A stretch of 15,242 nt of DNA, taken from assembly GCA_016199025.1 (NCBI GenBank), contig JACQHM010000209.1:1-15242 (forward strand), in the 5' to 3' direction. Position numbers and translations under genes: made by a program. Every line of letters begins with the position of its first letter. Within the stretch, counting starts at the first letter, position 1. Positions 7,028-13,183 of the stretch are shown here, piece after piece. A model generated the notes under the pieces. The model saw only the letters and a program-made list of their open reading frames with translations, made no database searches and was not told where the DNA came from. This stretch comes from Candidatus Methylomirabilota bacterium. GTDB lineage: Bacteria > Methylomirabilota > Methylomirabilia > Methylomirabilales > JACQHM01.

Positions 7028-7420
7028 ATGCAGGAATTTTACGTCAAGAGTAACCGGAAGTTCCAGATGATCGACATCACGGCCAAGGTTCAGGAGATTG
7101 TGAAGAAGACCGGGGTCGAGGAGGGGATCTGCTGCGTCTACACGCCTCACGCGACGGCGGCCATCACGGTGAACGAGAATGCCGACCCGAACGTCTGCGA
7201 GGACTTTCTCGATGCCCTGGCGAAGCTCATCCCTGAAGGGATCTGGCGGCACGACCGGATCGACAACAATGGGGCCGCCCACATCAAGGCGGCCCTTATC
7301 GGGCCGAGTGAGGCGATCCCGGTCCGGGACGGCAGGCTGTTGCTTGGAACGTGGCAGGCCGTGATGCTGGTCGAGCTGGACGGCCCCCGCGAGAGGAAGG
7401 TCATCGTCGAAGTGCGCTAA
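7028..7420 (+). CDS. yjbQ: YjbQ/UPF0047 family protein (secondary thiamine-phosphate synthase-type)
   Basis: A 130-residue protein of normal family length. Conserved family segments are CVYTPHATAAITVNENADP (36-54, with His41), WRHDRIDNNGAAHIKAALIG (73-92, with His75 and His85) and the C-terminal GTWQAVMLVELDGPRERKV (107-125). The clustered His and acidic residues form the family's metal-binding pocket. Members show weak thiamin-phosphate synthase activity and are often named for it, but the physiological role is unsettled. The ATG follows a very strong purine-rich ribosome site (AGGAGGAGGGGG). It is separated from DUF433 by the inverted-repeat element and faces the AI-2E-family gene tail to tail. 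Confidence 0.92.
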   Translation: MQEFYVKSNRKFQMIDITAKVQEIVKKTGVEEGICCVYTPHATAAITVNENADPNVCEDFLDALAKLIPEGIWRHDRIDNNGAAHIKAALIGPSEAIPVRDGRLLLGTWQAVMLVELDGPRERKVIVEVR

Positions 7421-7427
7421 GGAAGCG

Positions 7428-7513
7428 TTCAGCTTTCAGCTATGAGCTTTCAGCCTTCATCTGTTAGCTGTCAACTGTCAGCTTCTGGCTGATGGCTGAT
7501 CACTGATCACTGA
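7428..7513. repeat. Degenerate AGCTTTCAGC / CTGATGG-type intergenic repeat tract
   Basis: The gap between the converging yjbQ and AI-2E-family genes is filled by loosely repeated units of about 7-13 bases: TTCAGCTTTCAGCTATGAGC, TTTCAGCC, GTTAGCTGTCAACTGTCAGC, then GGCTGATGGCTGATCACTGA, with TGATCACTGATCA near the end. The units are mixed and never identical over a constant period. This looks like the simple low-complexity repeat often seen between genes in environmental bacteria. It may help end transcription from both sides; there is no classic hairpin plus T-run. Confidence 0.75.
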
Positions 7514-7514
7514 G

Positions 7515-8588
7515 TTACATCTGCCCCCTTTCGGGTTCGGTTGCAGGCTTCGTGAACATCTCCACGCAGGCGAGGAACATGGTCATCAAGGTGGGGCCGA
7601 GGACCAACCCTGAGAAGCCAAAGGCGACCAGGCCTCCTAAGATCCCGAAGAACAGGAGGCCGGTGGGGAGGGCGGCCCGGCCGGAGATCAGGATCGGCTT
7701 TAACAGGTTATCTGAGGTGCCAACCACAAGGGCCCCCCAGGCGGCCACGATGATCCCTTTGACCCAGGAGCCTGTGAGGGCAAGATAGAGGGCTGCTGGA
7801 GCCCACACCAGTGCTGTCCCGCCAAAGGGCAAGATGGCACCGATCATGCTGAGGAAACTGAGGAGGGCTGGGTAGGGGACCCCGGTCACCCACAACATGA
7901 AGCCGGTCAACAGTCCCTGGACCCCCGCCGTCAGAAGCGTTCCCCTGACGACGGCGACGATTGTCCCCCCTAAGTGGGTGAAGATGGTCTCCACCTCTTC
8001 GGATCGGAGGGGAAGGATCCCTTTCAGCCATAAGAGGAGGTTCTCCCCATCGCGTAGCAAGAAGAAGAGGGCGATGGCCATCAGGGAGAGATCGATGATG
8101 AAGGCCAGGACGTTCCTGGCGGCGGTTCCCAGCCACGAAACCAGGACCCCCGTCATCGCCTCGGCGCCTCGGAGTGAAAGGGTTTTCAAGTCGAAGCCGA
8201 GCGATTGGAGTTGGGCATCGAGGCCGAACCACAGCCCTTTTAGCCATCCTAACCGGGGGTGTTCGGCCAGCGACGCCACACCCCCTGTCTGAATAACGGT
8301 CTGAAAAGACTGATAAAACTTTACTGCCTCATCCACCAAGACCCAGGAGAGGGAGAAGGCAGGGAGGACCAGGGCGAGCACCACGACGAGGGTCAGGATC
8401 ATCGCCGCAAGCCCTGACCGCTGCCGGAACCGCCGTGCTAGGGCCTGTTGCACAGGGAAGAAGATCAGGGCCAGGACACCGGCCCAGAGGAGCGAGGCCA
8501 AAAAAGGGGAGAAAATACGGTAGAGCCCAAAGCTGATGAGCAGGAGGGCGATGAAAAGGAAGCTGTTTCGAAGAGGCTGTCGGTCCAT
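7515..8588 (-). CDS. AI-2E family (PerM/YdiK-type) inner-membrane transporter
   Basis: A 357-residue polytopic membrane protein. Hydrophobic segments lie at about residues 10-28, 30-45, 60-83, 150-178, 205-232, 236-262, 265-290 and 305-335, the eight-helix pattern of the AI-2E/PerM family. Family-like stretches are FIALLLISFGLYRIFSPF at the N-terminus, ALFFLLRDGENLL and PYPALLSFLSMIGAILPFGG in the second half. Members include autoinducer-2 exporters and sodium/proton antiporters, so the substrate cannot be stated. The ATG begins two bases after the helicase stop codon, so the gene is translationally coupled to it. The C-terminal tail is charged and cytoplasmic. Confidence 0.9.
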   Translation of the reverse strand: MDRQPLRNSFLFIALLLISFGLYRIFSPFLASLLWAGVLALIFFPVQQALARRFRQRSGLAAMILTLVVVLALVLPAFSLSWVLVDEAVKFYQSFQTVIQTGGVASLAEHPRLGWLKGLWFGLDAQLQSLGFDLKTLSLRGAEAMTGVLVSWLGTAARNVLAFIIDLSLMAIALFFLLRDGENLLLWLKGILPLRSEEVETIFTHLGGTIVAVVRGTLLTAGVQGLLTGFMLWVTGVPYPALLSFLSMIGAILPFGGTALVWAPAALYLALTGSWVKGIIVAAWGALVVGTSDNLLKPILISGRAALPTGLLFFGILGGLVAFGFSGLVLGPTLMTMFLACVEMFTKPATEPERGQM

Positions 8589-8590
8589 GC

Positions 8591-10585
8591 CTACCCGTCA
8601 TTTCCCACCGTGGGAGTGACCTCCCACATTTCGTAACAGGCCTCGGGCAGTTCTTTGACAAACCGGGAGGGCTGCACCAGGATCGGCTGGCGCCTGAAAT
8701 CCTGGGAGAGGAGGGGGTACGACAGGTACAGTTGCTCCTTCGCCCGGGTCGCCGCAACGTAGAACAGGCGCCGCTCCTCCTCCTCGCCTCCCTCTTCTTT
8801 CAAGGCCGCCGGCGCCGGCATCTTCCCTTCGGCCAGCCAGATGAGAAAGACGACGGTCCATTCTAATCCTTTCGCCTGATGGATCGTCGAAAGGACCAGC
8901 CGGTCCTCTCCAGCTTCCTCGGCGAGAGCCTCTTCCCCCGCGACGATCCCCAACAGGGCCAATTCGCTTAAAAAACCCTCCAGGCTTTGATACCGGCCGG
9001 CGAAGGTAGCGAGCTGGTGCAGATCCTCCAAGCGGGGAAACCAGTTGGCATACCGGCTCTTGAGGTAGTCCTCGTAGCCCTCTTCCAAGACTGTCTGGAT
9101 CATTCCAGCCGGGGAGTGCCGAAGGCCGGGTGCCTTCAGCTTCTTAAGCAGCCTCAAAAACTCGCCAAACCCCCTCTGGGCCGGTCGGAGGAGGGAGGCC
9201 GCTTCGACCTCGAAGACCGCATCCAGCGGCAAGGGAGCCTGTCGGATCTCCTGCCAGATCCGTTCCGCCGTGGCGCTCCCCACCCCCGGGTAGAGCTTCA
9301 AGGCCCGCCTCCAGGACAGCTCATCCCAAGGGTTCGAGACAATCCTTAAAAAGCTGGTCACGTCCTTGACATGGGCCTGCTCGAAGAAGCGGAGGCCCGA
9401 TCGGACCTCGAAGGGGATGCCCCGCCGGGTCAGTTCCAGTTGAAGCTCCAAGGACTGATAGTGGGAACGGTAGAGGGCGGCGATCTCATGTAAGGGGATC
9501 CCCTCGTCCTGAAGCTCCAAGACCCGTTGGGCGACGAAGGCTGCCTGCTCCAGCTCGTCCATGACGGTGACCAGGACCGGGAGGGGGCCGGACGGTCGGA
9601 TGGCCTTGAGCGTCTTCCGATACTGGTGCCTGTTCCAGCAGATGCTCGCGTTGGCCAGGCCGAGGATCTCAGGGGTGCTCCGATAGTTGAGTTCGAGCTT
9701 GTGGATCATGGCATCCGGGTACCGCTCGGTGAAGCGGAGGATGTTCTCGTAGTGTGCTCCTCTGAACCGGTAGATACTCTGGGCATCATCCCCCACCACC
9801 ATCAGGTTCCGGTGATGGGAGGCCAAAAGATCGAGGATCTCGCCCTGGAGCCTGTTGGTGTCCTGGTACTCGTCGCAGAGGAGGTAGCGGAAGCGGGTCG
9901 CGTACGGCTCCAGGATCATTGGCTCGTCGTTCAGGAGTTTCCACCAGAGCAGGAGGAGATCATCGTAGTCCACCAGGTTCTCCTGCCTTTTCCGTGCCTC
10001 GTATCGGTTCGCGATCCTGGTGATCTCCTCGGCGAATTCCAGGAAGAAGGGCGAGCGGTCCTCCAGGACCTTTTCCAGAGAGGTTTGGGTGTTGACACCG
10101 AAGCTCAAGAGATCCTGGAGGACATCCCCCTTCGGGAAGCGGCTTTTCCCTTTTCTGGGTTTGAGATCGGAGGCGCAGGATTCCAGGAGTTCCTTGGCAT
10201 CCTCCCGGTCCAGGATCGTGTAGTTCTCCGAAAGCCCCACGGCTTGAGAATGGCGACGGAGGGTCAGGTTCCCCAGATGGTGGAACGTCCCGCCCCAGAG
10301 AGGCCGGATGTCCTTGTTCACCAGAGACTGGGCGCGCCGGAGCATCTCCCGGGCTGCCTTGTTGGTGAAGGTCGTTAACAGGATGGAGGAGGGCTCGATG
10401 CCACGGTCTAAGAGGTAGGCGACCCGGTAGGTGACGACCCGGGTCTTTCCCGACCCTGCCCCGGCGATGACCAGGTGGGGCCCCTCCCCAGCCGTCACCG
10501 CCTCGAACTGCTGCGGGTTCAGCTCCTGTTCGTACCGCCTGAGATCGACGGAGATCCTCGAAGGCTTTAAGACGTAGCGTCTCAT
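8591..10585 (-). CDS. uvrD: UvrD/Rep/PcrA-type superfamily 1 DNA helicase
   Basis: A 664-residue ATP-dependent 3'-5' helicase with all SF1A motifs in order: Q motif LNPQQFEAV (22-30), Walker A AGAGSGKTR (41-49, Lys47), motif Ia TTFTNKAAREML (71-82), motif II DEYQD (238-242), motif III VVGDDAQSIYRFRGA (263-277), motif IV LELNYRST, motif V STIHQAKGLEWTVVFL and motif VI RRLFYVAATRAKEQLY. It is somewhat shorter than Escherichia coli UvrD (about 720 residues) and lacks the long C-terminal tail. Expected roles are mismatch or excision repair and removal of proteins or recombinase from DNA. It is the first gene of an operon with the AI-2E-family gene. No strong ribosome site precedes the ATG, so the exact start is less certain. 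Confidence 0.93.
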   Translation of the reverse strand: MRRYVLKPSRISVDLRRYEQELNPQQFEAVTAGEGPHLVIAGAGSGKTRVVTYRVAYLLDRGIEPSSILLTTFTNKAAREMLRRAQSLVNKDIRPLWGGTFHHLGNLTLRRHSQAVGLSENYTILDREDAKELLESCASDLKPRKGKSRFPKGDVLQDLLSFGVNTQTSLEKVLEDRSPFFLEFAEEITRIANRYEARKRQENLVDYDDLLLLWWKLLNDEPMILEPYATRFRYLLCDEYQDTNRLQGEILDLLASHHRNLMVVGDDAQSIYRFRGAHYENILRFTERYPDAMIHKLELNYRSTPEILGLANASICWNRHQYRKTLKAIRPSGPLPVLVTVMDELEQAAFVAQRVLELQDEGIPLHEIAALYRSHYQSLELQLELTRRGIPFEVRSGLRFFEQAHVKDVTSFLRIVSNPWDELSWRRALKLYPGVGSATAERIWQEIRQAPLPLDAVFEVEAASLLRPAQRGFGEFLRLLKKLKAPGLRHSPAGMIQTVLEEGYEDYLKSRYANWFPRLEDLHQLATFAGRYQSLEGFLSELALLGIVAGEEALAEEAGEDRLVLSTIHQAKGLEWTVVFLIWLAEGKMPAPAALKEEGGEEEERRLFYVAATRAKEQLYLSYPLLSQDFRRQPILVQPSRFVKELPEACYEMWEVTPTVGNDG

Positions 10586-10617
10586 GGGGTCTGTTGGCTC
10601 CCAGCCGGCTCAGCCCC

Positions 10618-10646
10618 AGTCTACCTGAAGGCCCACAAGAGTTCAA
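10618..10646 (-). promoter_or_regulatory. Candidate sigma70-type promoter for the helicase operon
   Basis: On the minus strand TTGAAC (10646-10641) and TAGACT (10623-10618) are separated by 17 bases and lie about 35-60 bases upstream of the helicase start. Both hexamers match the consensus only partly, and the call rests on spacing and position. The rest of the gap up to 10789 shows no gene. Confidence 0.35.
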
Positions 10647-10789
10647 CAGCGAAAGGGGAATGGGCGAACCGAGCGAAGGGAAGCCTATCGGGAAGAGGAG
10701 AGGTGCGTCGCAAAAAGGACTTGACGGGAAGGAGGATATGGGATACACCGGAACCATAATGTTTAGGAGTCCTCCATAAGGGATCTCGT

Positions 10790-11257
10790 GATGGACCCAG
10801 GAATCAGGAAGCAAACAGCATTCGGCAGGCTAAGGGGAGAAAGGATCGCTACACCGTGCTCTCCCAAGTGGCTTGGGAGGCTGTGCGGGAGTATATCCAG
10901 CAGTATCGTCCTGACAAGTGGCTCTTCCCTGGGGCTCAACCGGGGCGGCACTTACATGAACGGAGCGTCCAAAAGGTCTTCGAGCGGGCTTGTGAGAGAG
11001 CCGGGATCCGCAAGGATGTGTCGGTCCATACGCTGCGCCATTCGTTCGCGACCCATCTGCTGGAATCCGGCACGGATCTCCGGTACATTCAGGAGCTGCT
11101 AGGGCATAAGAGTTCTAAGCATGTCCTGAGCTTGTCGAAGGGACCACCGAGGTGTACACCCATATCAGAACGGGATCTCGGGCGGATTCAAAGCCCGTTG
11201 GACAGCCTAGCGGTGGGTCCAGAGGGCAAAACCGGGGAGGAGCCCTCACGACTATAG
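10790..11257 (+). pseudogene. Remnant of a tyrosine recombinase (site-specific integrase), C-terminal half only
   Basis: The frame encodes IRQAKGRKDRYTVLS from about 10820, carrying the beta-hairpin lysine, then WLFPG, HTLRHSFATHLLESG (catalytic His and Arg codons near 11027 and 11036) and YIQELLGHKSSK (His codon at 11105). The expected next words, TTEVYTH with the nucleophilic Tyr (codon 11155-11157), are in another frame because 23 extra bases sit at 11120-11142; two bases are then missing after 11166 and SERDLGRIQSPLDS returns to the first frame. The N-terminal arm-binding domain and the first catalytic Arg are absent, and the frame has an upstream stop at 10757. The ending QSPLD resembles integron integrases (RSPLD), but the insert typical of IntI between the hairpin and the HxxR box is lacking. 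It points in the same direction as the cassette array and must be inactive. Confidence 0.85.
11120..11142. repeat. 23-bp insertion carrying a CCTGAGCTTGTCGAAGG repeat
   Basis: Bases 11120-11142 interrupt the recombinase reading frame between codons for SSK and TTEVYTH. The core CCTGAGCTTGTCGAAGG translates as LSLSKG on this strand and STSSG on the other, a short interspersed repeat found inside genes and between genes in many environmental genomes. Being 23 bases it shifts the frame. Only one copy is seen in this window. Confidence 0.7.
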
Positions 11258-11263
11258 GAGGAG

Positions 11264-11344
11264 ATTCACGCACCAGTTCGTCTAACAGGGCTAATTTGGG
11301 TGCATTCACGGACCTGACGTGCGTAAATCCAAGAGTTAGCCGCA
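11264..11344. repeat. Site A: candidate attI or degenerate first recombination site
   Basis: The array starts here with GTTAGCCGCA (11335-11344), whose TTAGCCGCA is repeated in reverse complement at the far end of cassette 1. Upstream, GTCTAAC (11280-11286) fits the RYYYAAC core. The arms between them pair only patchily (GGCTAA with TTAGCC, TTGG with CCAA, CACG with CGTG), unlike sites B and C. Two direct repeats, ATTCACG followed by C or G and then ACC, lie at 11264-11274 and 11304-11314. Weak dyad symmetry plus direct repeats next to the recombinase fits an attI-type site better than an attC, but this is inference. Confidence 0.45.
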
Positions 11345-11372
11345 AGTGAGGGACGGAACTGGAGGCTGGGGA

Positions 11373-11798
11373 TCAGCGGTTCTCACGTGCTTCGGTGAGG
11401 ATACGATTAACTCTCAGCCCGGGAATACGCTCGAAGTGACGGACGTTTCCAGTCACGAGCTCGAGGCCGTGATAAGTGGCGGTCGCCGCAATCTGAAGAT
11501 CTGCATCGGGCAGGATCGTGCCCGCTTCCTCCAAGGCAGCACGGATCTGACCGAACACCCGAGAAACGGCGACATCGTAAGGGAGTACGGTGACCGCAGG
11601 GAGCACGCGCGTTTCAATGTTCTCGAGGTGGCGCTCCTTGGCCTTAGAGCGATACGCGCCCTTGTAGAGCTCGCCAATTGATACAGCGCTTGTGAACTGT
11701 TCCTCGCGAGGGATAGTTCGCAGCCACTCTACGTAGCGGGGGAGGGGCCGCGGTTTCAGGAGCTCCGAGATCGCGTCCGTATCGAAGAGGTAGGGCAT
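11373..11798 (-). CDS. PIN-domain ribonuclease toxin (VapC-like) of a type II toxin-antitoxin pair
   Basis: A 141-residue PIN-domain protein. The acidic active-site residues typical of the fold are visible: Asp6 in MPYLFDTDAISELLK, Glu43 in SIGELYKGA, Asp100 in LPDADLQIAA, and the Asn118 region (TGNVRHFERI). VapC toxins are Mg-dependent ribonucleases that cut tRNA or other RNA; the target cannot be told. The ATG lies 7 bases after the stop of the Phd-like antitoxin gene, so the two form an operon. The pair is transcribed against the direction of the cassette array, and carries its own promoter. Confidence 0.9.
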   Translation of the reverse strand: MPYLFDTDAISELLKPRPLPRYVEWLRTIPREEQFTSAVSIGELYKGAYRSKAKERHLENIETRVLPAVTVLPYDVAVSRVFGQIRAALEEAGTILPDADLQIAATATYHGLELVTGNVRHFERIPGLRVNRILTEARENR

Positions 11799-11805
11799 CC
11801 GCCAC

Positions 11806-12090
11806 TCAGTCGAGATTGGCTACGCGGCGCCGACCGACTCGGCGAGAGGTCTCGAGGATTTGGACCAGTTCCTCCGAGCCCTCCCACCCGCCGGCGATGC
11901 GTGCCAGACCACCCTCCGGACCGGCCGCACGGAGCCGCTGGAGCTGCTCCAGGTCCTCGGCCCGCACGAGGGCGGCGACAGGCTTGCCGTGGCGCGTGAT
12001 GAGAAGGGGCTCGCCCCGCTGCTCGACCTCACGGATCCGCTCAGAGAGGGTGGCCTTGACTTCGGCAACCGAGAGGGACTTCTTGGCCAT
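11806..12090 (-). CDS. Phd/YefM-family antitoxin
   Basis: A 94-residue protein. Residues 1-50 have the Phd/YefM DNA-binding pattern: KSLSVAEVKATLSERIREVEQRGEPLLITRHGKPVAALV in pieces. The C-terminal part (EDLEQLQRLRAAG onward, ending RRVGRRRVANLD) would wrap around and block the PIN toxin encoded next. Such antitoxins also repress their own promoter. The start at 12090 is chosen because the frame open to 12231 passes through the predicted promoter (12127-12155), and only the ATG at 12090 leaves a normal leader; a GGAG lies about 8 bases upstream of it. An ATG at 12114 would lie almost at the predicted transcript start. Confidence 0.88.
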   Translation of the reverse strand: MAKKSLSVAEVKATLSERIREVEQRGEPLLITRHGKPVAALVRAEDLEQLQRLRAAGPEGGLARIAGGWEGSEELVQILETSRRVGRRRVANLD

Positions 12091-12118
12091 AGCGCTGCTC
12101 CAGTTCGGGTCCATCTGA

Positions 12119-12155
12119 CCAATTGGACTATAGCACCACCGGGGCCAGGAATCAA
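12119..12155 (-). promoter_or_regulatory. Promoter and operator-like palindrome of the Phd/VapC pair, inside the cassette
   Basis: On the minus strand TTGATT (12155-12150) and TATAGT (12132-12127) are separated by exactly 17 bases, a good sigma70-type arrangement. The palindrome CCAATTGG (12119-12126) covers the expected transcription start, about 30 bases before the antitoxin ATG at 12090. Autoregulation by the antitoxin at this palindrome is a reasonable inference from other Phd-type loci. Confidence 0.6.
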
Positions 12156-12186
12156 GGGGTAGGCACGGGAGATCCGGTCCCTCAAC

Positions 12187-12290
12187 TGCGGCTAAACACG
12201 AGGGTTGCCGCTGTGCGTCACCTGGCGGCACCGCTTGCCCTTTGGGAACGCAGCCATGCGGCCGTGTTCGGCAACCCCGGAACGTTATCT
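12187..12290 (+). repeat. Site B: attC-like recombination site between cassettes 1 and 2
   Basis: The site opens with TGCGGCTAAAC (12187-12197), whose first nine bases are the exact complement of the start of cassette 1, and closes with AACGTTATCT (12281-12290). Inside the cores, GGGTTGCCG (12202-12210) pairs perfectly with CGGCAACCC (12269-12277); further pairing (GCCGC with GCGGC) leaves a six-base bulge on one side. Spacers between core and arm are 4 and 6 bases. This order of core, spacer, arm, variable loop, arm, spacer, core is that of attC sites, and 104 bp is within their size range. The core GTTATCT departs from GTTRRRY after GTTA. Confidence 0.65.
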
Positions 12291-12335
12291 GCCATTGCCT
12301 TTTGCCGGTCCGAGCATAGGAGAAGATCTGATTAG

Positions 12336-12806
12336 TTGGACCACGCGACGATGGTAAAGGTCAAGCTGTATCTGGACAGCTCGGTGCCGAGCGCCTACTT
12401 CGATTCTCGAGCGCCTGACCGGCAGCGGCTGACTCAGCAGTTCTGGAAGGATCGGCTGCCAGATTCTGATGCTGTGATTTCGGCGGTCGTCTTGAAGGAG
12501 ATCGCCGACACGCCGGATCCGACGAGGCGGCAGAAGATCGAAGAGCTCGTTACAGGCATGACGCTTCTCCCGCTCACCGAAGAGGCCACGGCCCTAGCGC
12601 AGGAGTACGTTCGGCAGAGGATCTTCCCGGAGCAGTATGAGTCGGATGCCCTCCATGTGGCCATTGCGGTCGTGAACGGGGTCGGTTATCTGGCGAGTTG
12701 GAACTTCAAGCACTTGGTGAACGTCCGAACGAGACGAGAGGTGAACTTGGTGAACGCGCTTCGTGGGTATCAGCCGATCGAGATCGTGGCGCCCCCGGAG
12801 CTGTAG
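12336..12806 (+). CDS. PIN-domain protein of cassette 2 (putative ribonuclease)
   Basis: A PIN-domain protein of 156 residues from the TTG at 12336, or 151 from the ATG at 12351. The first strand and acidic residue are KLYLDSSVPSAYFDSR; the second acidic site is VVLKEIADTPD; the third is YESDALHVAIAV, followed by LASWNFKHLVN, where Asn fits the fourth conserved position. AGGAGA (12318-12323) is 12 bases before the TTG and 27 before the ATG, so the TTG is listed, although the domain itself starts after the ATG. It lies 51 bases after the crossover point of site B and is followed after 16 bases by a small gene, so it may be the toxin of a pair. Substrate unknown. Confidence 0.82.
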   Translation: MDHATMVKVKLYLDSSVPSAYFDSRAPDRQRLTQQFWKDRLPDSDAVISAVVLKEIADTPDPTRRQKIEELVTGMTLLPLTEEATALAQEYVRQRIFPEQYESDALHVAIAVVNGVGYLASWNFKHLVNVRTRREVNLVNALRGYQPIEIVAPPEL

Positions 12807-12822
12807 AGGTAGAAAGGGAGCA

Positions 12823-13032
12823 ATGAGAGACATTACAGAGCCCGAGAAGAGAGCCATCTGGGAGGAAGTGAAGAAGGAGTTCCCGGATGACGAGCTGATG
12901 CAGGAGATCCACTACGTCCGATGGATTCACCAGCTCCAGACGAAGGATCTCCCGCTCGCCGAGCGGATCGCCTTCTACCAGGCAGCAGAGGAAGGCGTTT
13001 CGGTAAAGGGAAAGAGCGGCAACGGCAGATAA
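12823..13032 (+). CDS. Small charged protein partnered with the PIN gene (possible antitoxin)
   Basis: A 69-residue, highly charged, mostly helical protein (MRDITEPEKRAIWEEVKKEF, DDELMQEIHYVRWIHQLQTK, DLPLAERIAFYQAAEEG). No recognised DNA-binding fold is evident, so the name antitoxin is inference from its size and its place 16 bases after the PIN gene. AAAGGGAG (12813-12820) precedes the ATG closely. Its TAA stop codon lies inside the opening core of site C (GGCAGATAAC), an arrangement common for integron cassettes, where the gene ends at the edge of the recombination site. Confidence 0.8.
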   Translation: MRDITEPEKRAIWEEVKKEFPDDELMQEIHYVRWIHQLQTKDLPLAERIAFYQAAEEGVSVKGKSGNGR

Positions 13033-13157
13033 CAACGGGTTAACGCTGCGGTGCGCAAGCGCGCCTTGGCCTTCGGCAACCCCGCTGCTTATGGCTGTGC
13101 CGGTGTGTGGGAGCTTCCGAAAACGCAGCGAGGTTCGTTAACCCTGGAACGTTATCC
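13024..13157 (+). repeat. Site C: attC-like recombination site at the end of cassette 2
   Basis: The opening GGCAGATAAC (13024-13033) is the exact 10-base reverse complement of the start of cassette 2 (12284-12293). The closing core is CGTTATCC (13150-13157). GGGTTAAC (13037-13044) pairs with GTTAACCC (13137-13144), and GCTGCG (13045-13050) with CGCAGC (13124-13129), leaving seven bases bulged on the right arm only. One-sided bulges are how integron recombinases choose a strand in attC hairpins. The long loop holds a second copy of TTCGGCAACCCCG (13072-13084), also found in site B (12267-12279), so the site may be a fusion of two older ones. Confidence 0.68.
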
Positions 13158-13183
13158 GAAATGGCCTTTTGTAAGAGGAGAGT

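Noticed and set aside
7428..7513. CRISPR array between yjbQ and the AI-2E-family gene
   Set aside because: The repeat units are short, variable and without unique spacers of constant length.
9527..10378. 283-residue open frame opposite the helicase gene
   Set aside because: It lies wholly inside the helicase motifs on the other strand and has no family features.
9960..10814. Minus-strand frame extending past the helicase start
   Set aside because: It is a shifted frame of the helicase gene; it contains no motifs, while the other frame contains all of them.
11120..11142. Treating HVLSLSKG as a real part of the integrase
   Set aside because: The segment is a known type of interspersed repeat, and the expected TTEVYTH words directly follow it in another frame.
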